This document shows, piece after piece, positions 6,439 through 12,963 of a stretch of DNA of 13,772 nt (the first letter of the stretch is position 1; each line of letters opens with the position of its first letter). A program made the position numbers and the translations under genes. The stretch spans positions 1 to 13,772 of the forward strand of contig JBEKHT010000056.1 of assembly GCA_050012135.1 (NCBI GenBank). Direction: 5' to 3'. The DNA comes from JBEKHT01 sp050012135. Lineage in GTDB: Bacteria; Chloroflexota; Anaerolineae; Anaerolineales; RBG-16-64-43. Below the pieces are notes generated by a model. It had not been told where the DNA came from. It did not search any database and saw only the letters and a list, made by a program, of their open reading frames with translations.

Positions 6439-7677
6439 TTGCTGAGCAAGGCAGGATGGACTCGGGGCACGCCCGAAATCCTGGCGATTTACCTCCAGAT
6501 TGCCCAATACCCCATCGTGGCGCAGCTGATTCGCCAACGCCTGCGCGAGGAACTCTTCCAACGAGGAGTGATCAGGCCGCAGCGCCTGGAAGAGGAGACG
6601 CGCGCGAATGCAGAAGTCTCACAGCGGCGAGAGCAGCTGACCGATCCACTGGCCCAGGAGGATGCCGCCCGGTGGGCGCAACAGGGCGCGTTGATCCAGG
6701 AGTACCTGACCGGTTTCCGCTTCGCCTGCAACCTAGCGATGGAGCGGTTTCGCCAAGTCCCGGAGGAGATTGCCGGGGATCGGACCAGCCGTCGGGATCA
6801 GGTGGGGCTGGCTTTCAACCCCGAGCTGGCCCCGCGAGATCTGCTCCTGGCACAACCGAGCGAGTACGAAGCCCTTCCTGAGGAGAGACGCTCGCAGGTG
6901 CCGCACCACATCGAGCAGATCCGTGGGGTGCTGATCCAGATCCTGATCAGCGATCGGCTCCGCTTCGTGCGGGTCGCCAAGGCCCGGATTACGCCCCAGG
7001 ACTTCCGTTTCATCTTGGCCCATCACCTGGGGGCGGGCCAGATCGGAGGCAAGGCCGCCGGAATGCTTTTGGAGTAGAAGATCCTGAGCGCCTCGGTGCC
7101 CGAGATTGCCCAGCCGGTCGAGATCCCCAGATCCTTCTTCATTGGAGCCGATAACTCTTGCGATTTCCTCGCGCTCAATGGGCTCGAGTACATCTCCCCG
7201 GGAGCGGAAATCCGTTGCCCAACTCGTGGGTCGGCTCAATCGCAGGCCGGAGGGACACGCCTTCATCCTGGTGGGACCGGGGCGCTGGGGCTCTTCCAAT
7301 CTCGACCTTGGGGTGGCGGTTACCTATGGGGATATCGACAACGGTCGGGCCCTGGTCGAGCTGGCGGTCCCGCAGCGCGGGGTCGTGCCCGACCCTTCCT
7401 TGGGGACGCATTGGTTTCAGGGCCTGTATGAGGCTCGGGTTTTCCCCTGGTGGTCTTCCCCGGCAAGCCCGGCGATCTTTGGAACCGCGGGCAGATCGAG
7501 CCCATCCCCAACACCCTGAAGGATCTCCTGCCCGAGTCGGCTAACCCGGCGGGTTGCCTGTGGATGCTCGAATTTTCCCAAGCATCGCCGCCGGGCACGT
7601 TGCAACGGGTCATGGACGGCCGGCGTGCGGTGGCCCACCTGTCGGTGCACTTGGACCAAACTCGTGCTCCTGCCTGA
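6439..7677 (+). pseudogene. Decayed PEP/pyruvate-binding (PPDK N-terminal-like) protein gene
   Basis: Three pieces of one protein lie in order in different states. Piece 1 (6439-7074) has ILAIYLQIAQYPIVAQLIRQRLREELF, LAFNPELAPRDLLLAQPSEYEALP and GAGQIGGKAAGMLLE. TAG at 7075-7077 then interrupts, and the same frame continues with KILSASVPEI...IPRSFFIGADNSCDFLALNGLEYI to about 7190. Piece 2, in the +1 frame from about 7199, has VAQLVGRLNRRPEG, FILVGPGRWGSSNLDLGVAVTY and ALVELAVPQRGVVPDPSLGTHWFQGLYEARVFP. Piece 3, shifted again from about 7447, runs VFPGKPGDLWNRGQIEPIPNTL...GRRAVAHLSVHLDQ to TGA at 7675. I recall relatives as large PEP/pyruvate-binding proteins in which several hundred residues, including most of the ATP-grasp PPDK_N domain, separate NGLEY from GRLNRRPEG; that part is missing. 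The true 5' start is unclear (6439 is TTG immediately after a TAG). A terminator lies directly upstream. It is not functional as written, although sequencing error could explain single lesions. Confidence 0.82.
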
Positions 7678-7863
7678 GGCGCGCAACCCGTCGGACGGGC
7701 AGCGATGCCAATCGACTTCGTTGTATACTCTGGGAGGGTCGCCGCCCGAGAGGGGGATGGAGGGCGGTACGGGCGCGGAGGGAATTGAGATCTTAGTCCC
7801 TGGGTTGTCGCCTGAGTCCTTCGAGGGCAGGCGGGGTCGCCACTTCGGGAGGAGAGGGTTGCA
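7678..7863 (+). promoter_or_regulatory. dnaN upstream region with candidate -10 box
   Basis: This 186-base leader separates the pseudogene from dnaN. TATACT at 7724-7729 differs from the TATAAT consensus at one position and would place transcription initiation near 7736, giving a leader of about 125 bases. I see no convincing -35 box 16-18 bases upstream. A strong Shine-Dalgarno GGAGGAG (7848-7854) precedes the ATG by nine bases. No DnaA-box-like TTATCCACA was noticed. Confidence 0.4.
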
Positions 7864-8997
7864 ATGAAGGTGTCATGCTTGCAGGAGAATTTGGCTCGAG
7901 GATTGAGCACGGTTTCGAGGGCCGTGGCCACGCGGAGCGTGTTACCGGTGCTGGGCAACATCCTCGTGTCTACCGAGGAGGGACGCCTGAAACTCTCTGC
8001 CACGAACCTCGAGATGGGAATCAGCTGCTGGATCGGGGCCAAGATAGAACAGGAAGGGTCCACCGCGGTCCCCGCGCGAACCTTCGTCGATTTCGTTAAC
8101 ACGCTGCCCAATGACCAGATCAGCCTGGTGCTGGACACCCGCCGCCTGGCTCTCAAGCTCCGCTGTGCCGCTTTCAGCAGCGAGATTAAGTGCATGGACG
8201 CCCAGGAATTCCCGCTCCTCCCGACCTCCGGCCCAGGAGAGGGCATCGCGCTGAATGTCCAGGATCTTCGGCAAATGATTGCTCAGGTGGGAATGGCGGC
8301 CGCCACGGATGACACCCGCCCCGTCCTCACCGGTGTCCTGGTCCGCGCCGAGGGCGAACAGTTGACTCTCGCAGCCGCCGACGGCTTTCGGCTCTCGGTT
8401 CGAACGGCCAAGTTGTCCGCCCCGTTGCGGGAGGCACTCCAGGTGATCGTGCCGGCCCGGGCCCTCAACGAACTCGCGCGGCTCCTTGCCGATGGGGAAG
8501 AAACCATCTGGATGTTCCTGCCAGCCGGGCGAGGTCAAGTGATCTTCCGTCTCAAGGACGAGGAACTCTCCTCGTCGCTCATTGACGGGACCTTCCCAGA
8601 TTATCAGCCCATCATCCCCAAGAAGTATGCCACTCGCTCGGTGCTGGCGACCAGTCAGTTTCTCAAAGCCTGCAAGGCGGTGGACATTTTCGCCCGTCAG
8701 TCCTCCCACTCTGCGCGGGTTCGCATCACCCCCGGCGGAGAGGCGCAGCCAGGCAGTCTGGAGGTAAAGGCCACCGCAGCGGAGACCGGGGAGGGCGAAA
8801 GCGTAGTCGAAGCCTCCATCGAGGGAGAGCCACTCGAGATTGCCTTCAATGTGAAGTACCTCTTGGACGTCCTCAACGTCGTGAATACTCCCAATGTGGC
8901 GCTGGAGACGACCGGGCAGGCCAGCCCAGGGGTGGTGCGCCCAGTCGGTGGCGACGAGTTTGTTCATGTGATCATGCCCATGCACCTCGGGCGCTGA
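7864..8997 (+). CDS. dnaN: DNA polymerase III subunit beta (sliding clamp)
   Basis: DnaN forms the ring-shaped dimer that tethers DNA polymerase III and repair enzymes to DNA. The 377-aa length is normal (about 365-380). Domain 1 begins MKVSCLQENLARGLSTVSRAVATRSVLPVLGNILV and contains LSATNLEMGISCWI. Domain 2 shows the DTRPVLTGVLV and LTLAAADGFRLSV motifs. Domain 3 covers EGEPLEIAFNVKYLLDVLNVV and ends HVIMPMHLGR, the usual C-terminus that helps form the partner-binding pocket. ATG at 7864 has a strong GGAGGAG. It stands alone: no dnaA, recF or gyrB is adjacent, unlike the classical origin arrangement. The neighbour upstream is a dead gene, and a hairpin terminator follows, so it is probably transcribed by itself. 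Confidence 0.97.
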   Translation: MKVSCLQENLARGLSTVSRAVATRSVLPVLGNILVSTEEGRLKLSATNLEMGISCWIGAKIEQEGSTAVPARTFVDFVNTLPNDQISLVLDTRRLALKLRCAAFSSEIKCMDAQEFPLLPTSGPGEGIALNVQDLRQMIAQVGMAAATDDTRPVLTGVLVRAEGEQLTLAAADGFRLSVRTAKLSAPLREALQVIVPARALNELARLLADGEETIWMFLPAGRGQVIFRLKDEELSSSLIDGTFPDYQPIIPKKYATRSVLATSQFLKACKAVDIFARQSSHSARVRITPGGEAQPGSLEVKATAAETGEGESVVEASIEGEPLEIAFNVKYLLDVLNVVNTPNVALETTGQASPGVVRPVGGDEFVHVIMPMHLGR

Positions 8998-9035
8998 GAA
9001 AGCGGGCTCCCGGGGGCCGGGATCCGCACAGAGTC

Positions 9036-9078
9036 GGGGCCATCCAAGGGACTCAAAAGGATGGCCCCTCTCCGTTTT
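9036..9078 (+). terminator. Probable terminator after dnaN
   Basis: GGGGCCATCC (9036-9045) pairs perfectly with GGATGGCCCC (9059-9068) across a 13-base loop. A pyrimidine-rich TCTCCG and then TTTT (9075-9078) follow. The 10-bp stem is strong, but the T-run is set back by six bases, so efficiency is uncertain. It lies 39 bases after the dnaN stop. Confidence 0.65.
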
Positions 9079-9339
9079 CGGGGGTCAGGCCGGCGCCACC
9101 TGGCCCGTCGGCACCGGGGACGTCCCCACCGCCTCGGCGGGTGCATGCGCCCCCTGCCGAAGGCCTCCTTGTCGGCGGTCCCGCGGGGTGGTCTCCCTCC
9201 TGGGGTCACCCGGATTTCCTCATATTCGGTCACAAAGAAGGCACCCTTCGTGAGGTCCACCCGTTCTTCCTTCCGCGTTCGGGCCCCGGGGGCCCGGCGT
9301 GATCTTCCCGGGTCGGGAGAGAGCCCAGTGAAGGCCAGG

Positions 9340-9365
9340 GAGAGGCAGGGAAGCCCTGCTCTCTC
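9340..9365. other. Strong unexplained stem-loop
   Basis: GAGAG (9340-9344) plus GCAGGG (9345-9350) pair with CCCTGC (9354-9359) plus CTCTC (9361-9365), leaving one bulged T at 9360 and an AAG loop. That is 11 base pairs with no T-run on either side. It may be part of a 5' leader, a small RNA or a processing site. Pairing is read directly; role is unknown. Confidence 0.5.
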
Positions 9366-9467
9366 GTTAGGAGCAAATGAGACTTTCGGGGGGCTCGGCT
9401 GGGACCGCTCGGATCAAGGGCCGTGTGAGAAATGCCTTTCAGGTTGCGCCAGCCGGAAATAGGGCTG

Positions 9468-9477
9468 TTCACGTGAA
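9468..9477. promoter_or_regulatory. Perfect palindrome TTCACGTGAA, candidate operator
   Basis: This is a 10-bp perfect inverted repeat with CACGTG core, 109 bases before the sigma factor ATG. Symmetric sites of this kind often bind dimeric regulators, but no regulator is identified and a single 10-mer can arise by chance. Confidence 0.3.
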
Positions 9478-9512
9478 TCTCATCTTGGGGCCTGAAAGTG
9501 TGATGGATAGGA

Positions 9513-9544
9513 CTGAAACAATCCAAGCTTGAAACGCATATAGA
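9513..9544 (+). promoter_or_regulatory. Candidate promoter of the sigma factor operon
   Basis: CTGAAAC (9513-9519) and TTGAAAC (9529-9535) repeat the GAAAC core seen in many ECF-type -35 elements, and TATAGA (9539-9544) is a weak -10-like box. The spacing from the first GAAAC to TATAGA (about 19-20 bases) is long for a housekeeping promoter. Autoregulation by the encoded sigma factor is plausible but unproven. Confidence 0.25.
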
Positions 9545-9586
9545 AGGAAGGCGGCACACGGCGACGTGGCCGTGGCCAGGTGACCG

Positions 9587-10204
9587 ATGTACTCAAGCGA
9601 GCAAACCCTCTTGCTAGGAGCGGCCAGTCCGGCGCTCACGCTCGATCCGCCCGATGAGGAAGCCTTGGTGAGGTCCGCCCGGCATGGGGACGAGCGCTCC
9701 TTTGCGGTGCTGGTCGAGCGCTATCAGCGGCGGGTGCTCAACCTGCTGTACCGAATCAGCGGGGACGAGGAAACGGCGCTGGACCTGTCTCAGGAGGCAT
9801 TTGTGCATGCCTACCGCTCCCTGGGCCAGTTTGAGCCGGGGCGTCCTCTGGGGCCATGGTTGCTGCGGATTGCGACCAACCTGGCCTTCGAACACTGGCG
9901 CAGGGAGAGGGGGCCGGTACAGGTTTCGATGGAGTCGCTGGAAGGGGAGGAACTTGCAGCCGAGGCGGGGGCGGATCCCGGCCTGGAGGCGGAGCGTCAT
10001 GAGCTGGATCGAGTTCTGGAGGGAGCGGTTCAGTCTTTGTCTCCGCTGTACCGGACGGTTCTGTGGCTGAGGCTGGTAGAGGGCCTTTCCTATGAAGCCA
10101 TTGCGGAGACGTTGCGACTTCCGCTGGGGACAGTAAAGACCCGTCTGCACCGAGCGCGGGACCTACTGCGCAGCCGACTGGTGGAGGAGGGTGTCGTGCC
10201 ATGA
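9587..10204 (+). CDS. ECF-type RNA polymerase sigma factor
   Basis: This is a 205-aa group IV (extracytoplasmic-function) sigma factor that would direct RNA polymerase to stress promoters. Region 2 spans about residues 24-109, with EEALVRSARHGDERSFAVLVERYQRRVLNLLYRI, the core-binding DLSQEAFVHAYRSL stretch, and PWLLRIATNLAFEHWRRER. Region 4 spans about 141-198 (the LSPLYRTVLWLRLVEGLSYEAIAETL stretch, then GTVKTRLHRARDLLR), a typical -35-reading helix-turn-helix. Regions 1 and 3 are absent, as expected. The acidic linker at 115-135 is variable in the family. ATG at 9587 follows AGG at 9578-9580. The stop overlaps the ATG of the anti-sigma gene (ATGA), a hallmark sigma/anti-sigma arrangement. 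Resembles RpoE/SigW-like ECFs; the exact subgroup is not determined. Confidence 0.95.
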   Translation: MYSSEQTLLLGAASPALTLDPPDEEALVRSARHGDERSFAVLVERYQRRVLNLLYRISGDEETALDLSQEAFVHAYRSLGQFEPGRPLGPWLLRIATNLAFEHWRRERGPVQVSMESLEGEELAAEAGADPGLEAERHELDRVLEGAVQSLSPLYRTVLWLRLVEGLSYEAIAETLRLPLGTVKTRLHRARDLLRSRLVEEGVVP

Positions 10205-10785
10205 ATGGGGAGCACATAGATCACGAAAGGCTCCAGCGGTTCCATGACGGTGAACTGCGCGCGGGTGAGGCCGTGCGGGTCAAGGCGCATTTGGCGGGCT
10301 GTTCTTCCTGCGCTGCGTACCTGCGCTCGCTGGCCCGCGTGGAGGCAGGGCTGCGACGAATGAGGCGCATCCTTCCGCCCGAGGATTTTGTGGAGCGGGT
10401 TTTGCGGCGGACCCGGAGGAGCGAGTCGTCCTCCAGCGGTATGGCCGGCTGGGTTTCCTGGGCAGGGCTGGCCGTTGGAGCGGCGGGCGTGACCGTGCTC
10501 GCTCTTACGGCGATGGAGTGGCTCGCCGGATCCCCTGACACAAGCGGTTTCTTCTCTCTCCTCGCCTCGCTGGGGACGATGTCCCCGCTCGATCTGGCAA
10601 ACTCCTTGGGAAGCCTGGGGTCCGTAGGCGACTGGTGGCAAGGGTTGACAGCCATCGGCGCGACTGCCCTGCCCTTGGCCCTGGGCCTGATTGCGCTGGG
10701 CGGATCGGTCGAGCTGATGCGCTTGGTGGGCCAGGCCGGTCGGCGCCCGCTTGCGGGGAAGGGGTGGGTACGCTCGGAGAGTTAG
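10201..10785 (+). CDS. Membrane-anchored zinc-finger anti-sigma factor
   Basis: This 194-aa protein probably holds the neighbouring sigma factor inactive at the membrane. The N-terminal zf-HC2/ZAS-like domain shows H30-x3-C34-x2-C37 (AHLAGCSSCAAYL), preceded by LQRFHDGELRAGE, typical of anti-sigma N-termini. A basic linker (residues 51-73) leads to a hydrophobic segment at about 83-105. A second hydrophobic segment at about 149-170 suggests a two-pass protein with both ends in the cytoplasm and a short external loop of about 40 residues, which could be the sensing part. The start overlaps the sigma stop by 4 bases. The loop is rich in Ser/Gly/Leu and has no domain I recognise. Release by regulated proteolysis is family knowledge, not visible here. 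Confidence 0.9.
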   Translation: MNGEHIDHERLQRFHDGELRAGEAVRVKAHLAGCSSCAAYLRSLARVEAGLRRMRRILPPEDFVERVLRRTRRSESSSSGMAGWVSWAGLAVGAAGVTVLALTAMEWLAGSPDTSGFFSLLASLGTMSPLDLANSLGSLGSVGDWWQGLTAIGATALPLALGLIALGGSVELMRLVGQAGRRPLAGKGWVRSES

Positions 10786-10894
10786 AGGTCGGGTTCTGCG
10801 GGCGAAGGGAAGGGCTCGCTCGAGAGGGGCGTTGGCAGGGAGTGTGAACGGGGTGGCTAGGTTGAGGCGAAGAGAAGAGAAGAGGAAGGGCGCG

Positions 10895-12136
10895 ATGGGC
10901 GTGAAAGGGAAAATGGGGCTGTTTGGTTTGCTGAGCGCGGTGGTCATCGGGGCGTGCGCGGTGCCGAGCCTGGGCGGGATAGAACTACAGGCCAGCCCGA
11001 CCTTGACGCCGGTACCGGAGGCGGTGGCCTCGGCGACAGCAGGGGTGATGCCCTCCGTTCCGAGCACCACGGGGACGACGGGCCTGGAGGCGTTTCAGGG
11101 GGTGATGGAGCAGATCTACCGTCAGGTGAGCCCGTCGGTGGTGACGATCAATGTGACCGAGAGGACCAGTGGCGGCTTGGGGCAGGGCCTTCCGTTTTTC
11201 GGCCAAGGGCCGCAGGCCGGGCAGGGTCAGCAGGCGCTGGGGTCTGGCTTTGTGTGGGATGCACAGGGTGACATCGTGACGAACAATCACGTGGTGGATG
11301 GGGCGGCGACGATCACGGTGAGCTTCAGTGATGGGACCCAGGTAACGGGGAAGGTGATTGGGGCGGATCCGAACAGCGACCTGGCCGTGGTGCGGGTGAA
11401 TGTAGCGGCAGGCCTGCTGCACCCGGTCGTGTTAGGGGACTCCTCGAAACTAGAGGTGGGGCAGGTCGTGATCGCCATCGGGAATCCGTTTGGGGAGCAG
11501 AACACGATGACGGAGGGGATTGTCAGTGCGCTGGGGCGGATGCTGCCGGTACAGGCAGGGGCGACGGCGCAGGGCACCTACTCGATTCCCGACGTCATTC
11601 AAACGGATGCGCCGATCAATCCGGGGAACTCGGGGGGGGTTCTGCTGGATGTGCAGGGCAAGGTGGTGGGGGTGACCTCGGCGATTGAATCTACGGTACA
11701 GGCTTCGTCGGGGATTGGGTTTGCGATACCGGCCAACATCGTGGCGCGGGTCGTGCCGGTGCTGATCCAGCAGGGGCACTATGCCCAGCCGTACCTGGGG
11801 ATCAGCGGCACGGATCTGACCTCGGATCTGGCCGAGGCGATGGGATTGGCGGGGGGCACGCGTGGGGCGCTGGTGGAGACGGTGGCCGCGGGAGGGCCGG
11901 CGGACCGCGCGGGGGTGCGGGCAAGCAATCAGCAGGTGAGTATTGGAGGGCAGGCGGTGGCCGTTGGGGGCGACGTGATCGTGGCAATCAATGGCACTGC
12001 GGTGAGAGGCATCGATGATGTGATCTCTTACCTGGCAAACAACGCCGAGGCCGGGCAAACAGTGAGGCTGACAGTGCTGCGGAAGGGGCAGCAGATAGAT
12101 CTCTCCGTGACCCTGGGTTCCCGTCCCACCGGCTGA
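10895..12136 (+). CDS. HtrA/DegP-like serine protease with one PDZ domain
   Basis: This is a 413-aa exported protease that probably degrades or refolds damaged envelope proteins. The N-terminus KGKMGLFGLLSAVVIGAC (residues 5-21) looks like a lipoprotein signal with C21 as lipid-attachment residue; the -2 glycine is slightly unusual. A Pro/Thr/Ser/Ala-rich linker follows (about 33-62). The trypsin-like domain carries H132 (TNNHVV), D162 (NSDLAVV) and S246 (NPGNSGG), a complete triad. One PDZ domain covers about 299-405 (the LGISG start, GGPADRAG, DVIVAINGTAV, then VRLTVLRKGQ). ATG at 10895 has AGGAAGG at 10883-10889; in-frame upstream starts would put an arginine-rich extension before the signal. 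It lies 109 bases after the anti-sigma gene and is probably in the same operon. It may be a target of the sigma factor, or act on the anti-sigma factor. Confidence 0.94.
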   Translation: MGVKGKMGLFGLLSAVVIGACAVPSLGGIELQASPTLTPVPEAVASATAGVMPSVPSTTGTTGLEAFQGVMEQIYRQVSPSVVTINVTERTSGGLGQGLPFFGQGPQAGQGQQALGSGFVWDAQGDIVTNNHVVDGAATITVSFSDGTQVTGKVIGADPNSDLAVVRVNVAAGLLHPVVLGDSSKLEVGQVVIAIGNPFGEQNTMTEGIVSALGRMLPVQAGATAQGTYSIPDVIQTDAPINPGNSGGVLLDVQGKVVGVTSAIESTVQASSGIGFAIPANIVARVVPVLIQQGHYAQPYLGISGTDLTSDLAEAMGLAGGTRGALVETVAAGGPADRAGVRASNQQVSIGGQAVAVGGDVIVAINGTAVRGIDDVISYLANNAEAGQTVRLTVLRKGQQIDLSVTLGSRPTG

Positions 12137-12178
12137 GCCGGGAGGGAAGCGTGAGGCCGCGGGGCTAAACGAGGCAGA

Positions 12179-12901
12179 ATGAGTCGAAGGGCGTACATTA
12201 CATTGATCGTGCTGGTGGTGGTGGATCTGCTGGTGGCCGGGGCCTTGGCCTGGGTGCTGCCGCAGGTGAGGGGCGGCGGGGGCGTGGAGCTGGGGCGGGT
12301 GCCGTGGCTGGGGGTTCCGAACGTGCGGCCGTATGTGGGTTTGCGGCGGGGGCCGGGGCTGGTGGGGCAGCCGTTCTTTCTGGCAGGGTATCCGCTTTGG
12401 AACTTTGGGAGGGCGGTGGCGACGGAGATCTTTCTATTGGTGGGGGGCGGGCTAGTGCTCCTGCTGTTTCCGGGGCTGATGGGGCGGCTGGGGGGAATGT
12501 TTGGGGGGTCGGAGCGGAGGAACGTATTTGTGTTGCTGGGGATGGGGGTGCTGGGGATGCTGTTGCTGGGGGTACTGGTAGGGTTAGCGGCGCTGTCGCT
12601 GCTGGGGTTGCCGGCGGTGCCGCTACTGCTCTTGCTGATGGGGCTGGTTCTGGTGCTGGGGATGGTAGCGAGCGTGGTGCAAGTGGGTCGAGGGGTGGGT
12701 TTCCTGGTGGGGTTGGGTGACGAGCGTACGCGGGTGCACTATTTGCTAGGGGTAGCGGCGGTATCGCTGGTGATGGCGGTGCCGATATTGAATGGGGTGG
12801 TGATGGGGGTAGCCGGGGTGTGGGGGGCGGGGGCGCTGCTGGTGGAGCTCTTTGAGAGGCAGGGGCGGGCCGGATCTTTGCAGGCGCCGGTGGCAGGCTG
12901 A
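12179..12901 (+). CDS. Multi-pass membrane protein of unknown function
   Basis: This is a 240-aa, very hydrophobic protein. An N-terminal helix (residues about 6-29) is followed by a Gly/Pro/Arg-rich extracytoplasmic-looking stretch (31-75). Further hydrophobic segments lie near 80-100, 115-140, 145-168, and 188-228 (probably two), for about six in total. Positively charged loops (SERRN, DERTR) fall between them. No catalytic motif is seen. The C-terminal two thirds recall the membrane halves attached to some bactofilin-like proteins (…LLGLPAVPLLLLL… followed by a helix pair), but this is a weak impression. ATG at 12179 follows GAGG at 12171-12174, 42 bases after the protease stop, and the adaptor gene starts 62 bases later, so all three are probably co-transcribed. 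Codon use is extremely G-rich (GGG, GTG, CTG), with G-quadruplex-capable runs. Confidence 0.75.
   Translation: MSRRAYITLIVLVVVDLLVAGALAWVLPQVRGGGGVELGRVPWLGVPNVRPYVGLRRGPGLVGQPFFLAGYPLWNFGRAVATEIFLLVGGGLVLLLFPGLMGRLGGMFGGSERRNVFVLLGMGVLGMLLLGVLVGLAALSLLGLPAVPLLLLLMGLVLVLGMVASVVQVGRGVGFLVGLGDERTRVHYLLGVAAVSLVMAVPILNGVVMGVAGVWGAGALLVELFERQGRAGSLQAPVAG
12472..12508 (+). other. G-quadruplex-capable run inside the membrane protein gene
   Basis: Four runs GGGG (12472-12475), GGGG (12481-12484), GGGGGG (12490-12495) and GGGGGG (12503-12508) are separated by loops of 5, 5 and 7 bases. This satisfies the standard G3+N1-7 pattern on the coding strand. A looser series follows at 12538-12583. It could slow transcription or translation, or simply reflect glycine/leucine/valine codons ending in G. 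Confidence 0.6.
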
Positions 12902-12963
12902 GGGCAAGCGGACGGGCGCCGGAGGATGGGGCCCACTGAGGAAAGGGAAGGACGGGACACGAG

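Larger units (their letters stand above)
9079..9586. other. Gene-free stretch between dnaN and the sigma factor
   Basis: I see no convincing gene in these 508 bases on either strand; open frames here are arginine/proline/glycine-rich and match no family I know. It does contain a strong hairpin (9340-9365), a perfect palindrome TTCACGTGAA (9468-9477), and TGAAA(C) elements near 9493, 9514 and 9530. The last 120 bases are AT-richer than the surroundings, as expected for a promoter. It is the likely control region of the sigma factor operon. Confidence 0.6.

Noticed and set aside
6439..7677. Two or three separate small genes instead of one pseudogene
   Set aside because: The three pieces match successive parts of one remembered protein in the correct order and on one strand, with typical lesions between them.
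8964..9260. A 98-codon minus-strand frame starting MDLTKGAFFVTEYEEI
   Set aside because: The first 20 residues look protein-like and GGAAGG precedes the start, but the rest is Arg/Pro-rich and runs through the dnaN terminator and into dnaN antisense. A gene remnant cannot be excluded.
9061..9462. A 133-codon plus-strand frame after the dnaN terminator
   Set aside because: It starts inside the terminator stem, is Arg/Gly/Pro-rich and has no ribosome binding site or known motif.
10090..11070. A 326-codon minus-strand frame
   Set aside because: It lies opposite the anti-sigma gene, its zinc motif and the protease signal; its sequence is low in complexity and unlike any family.
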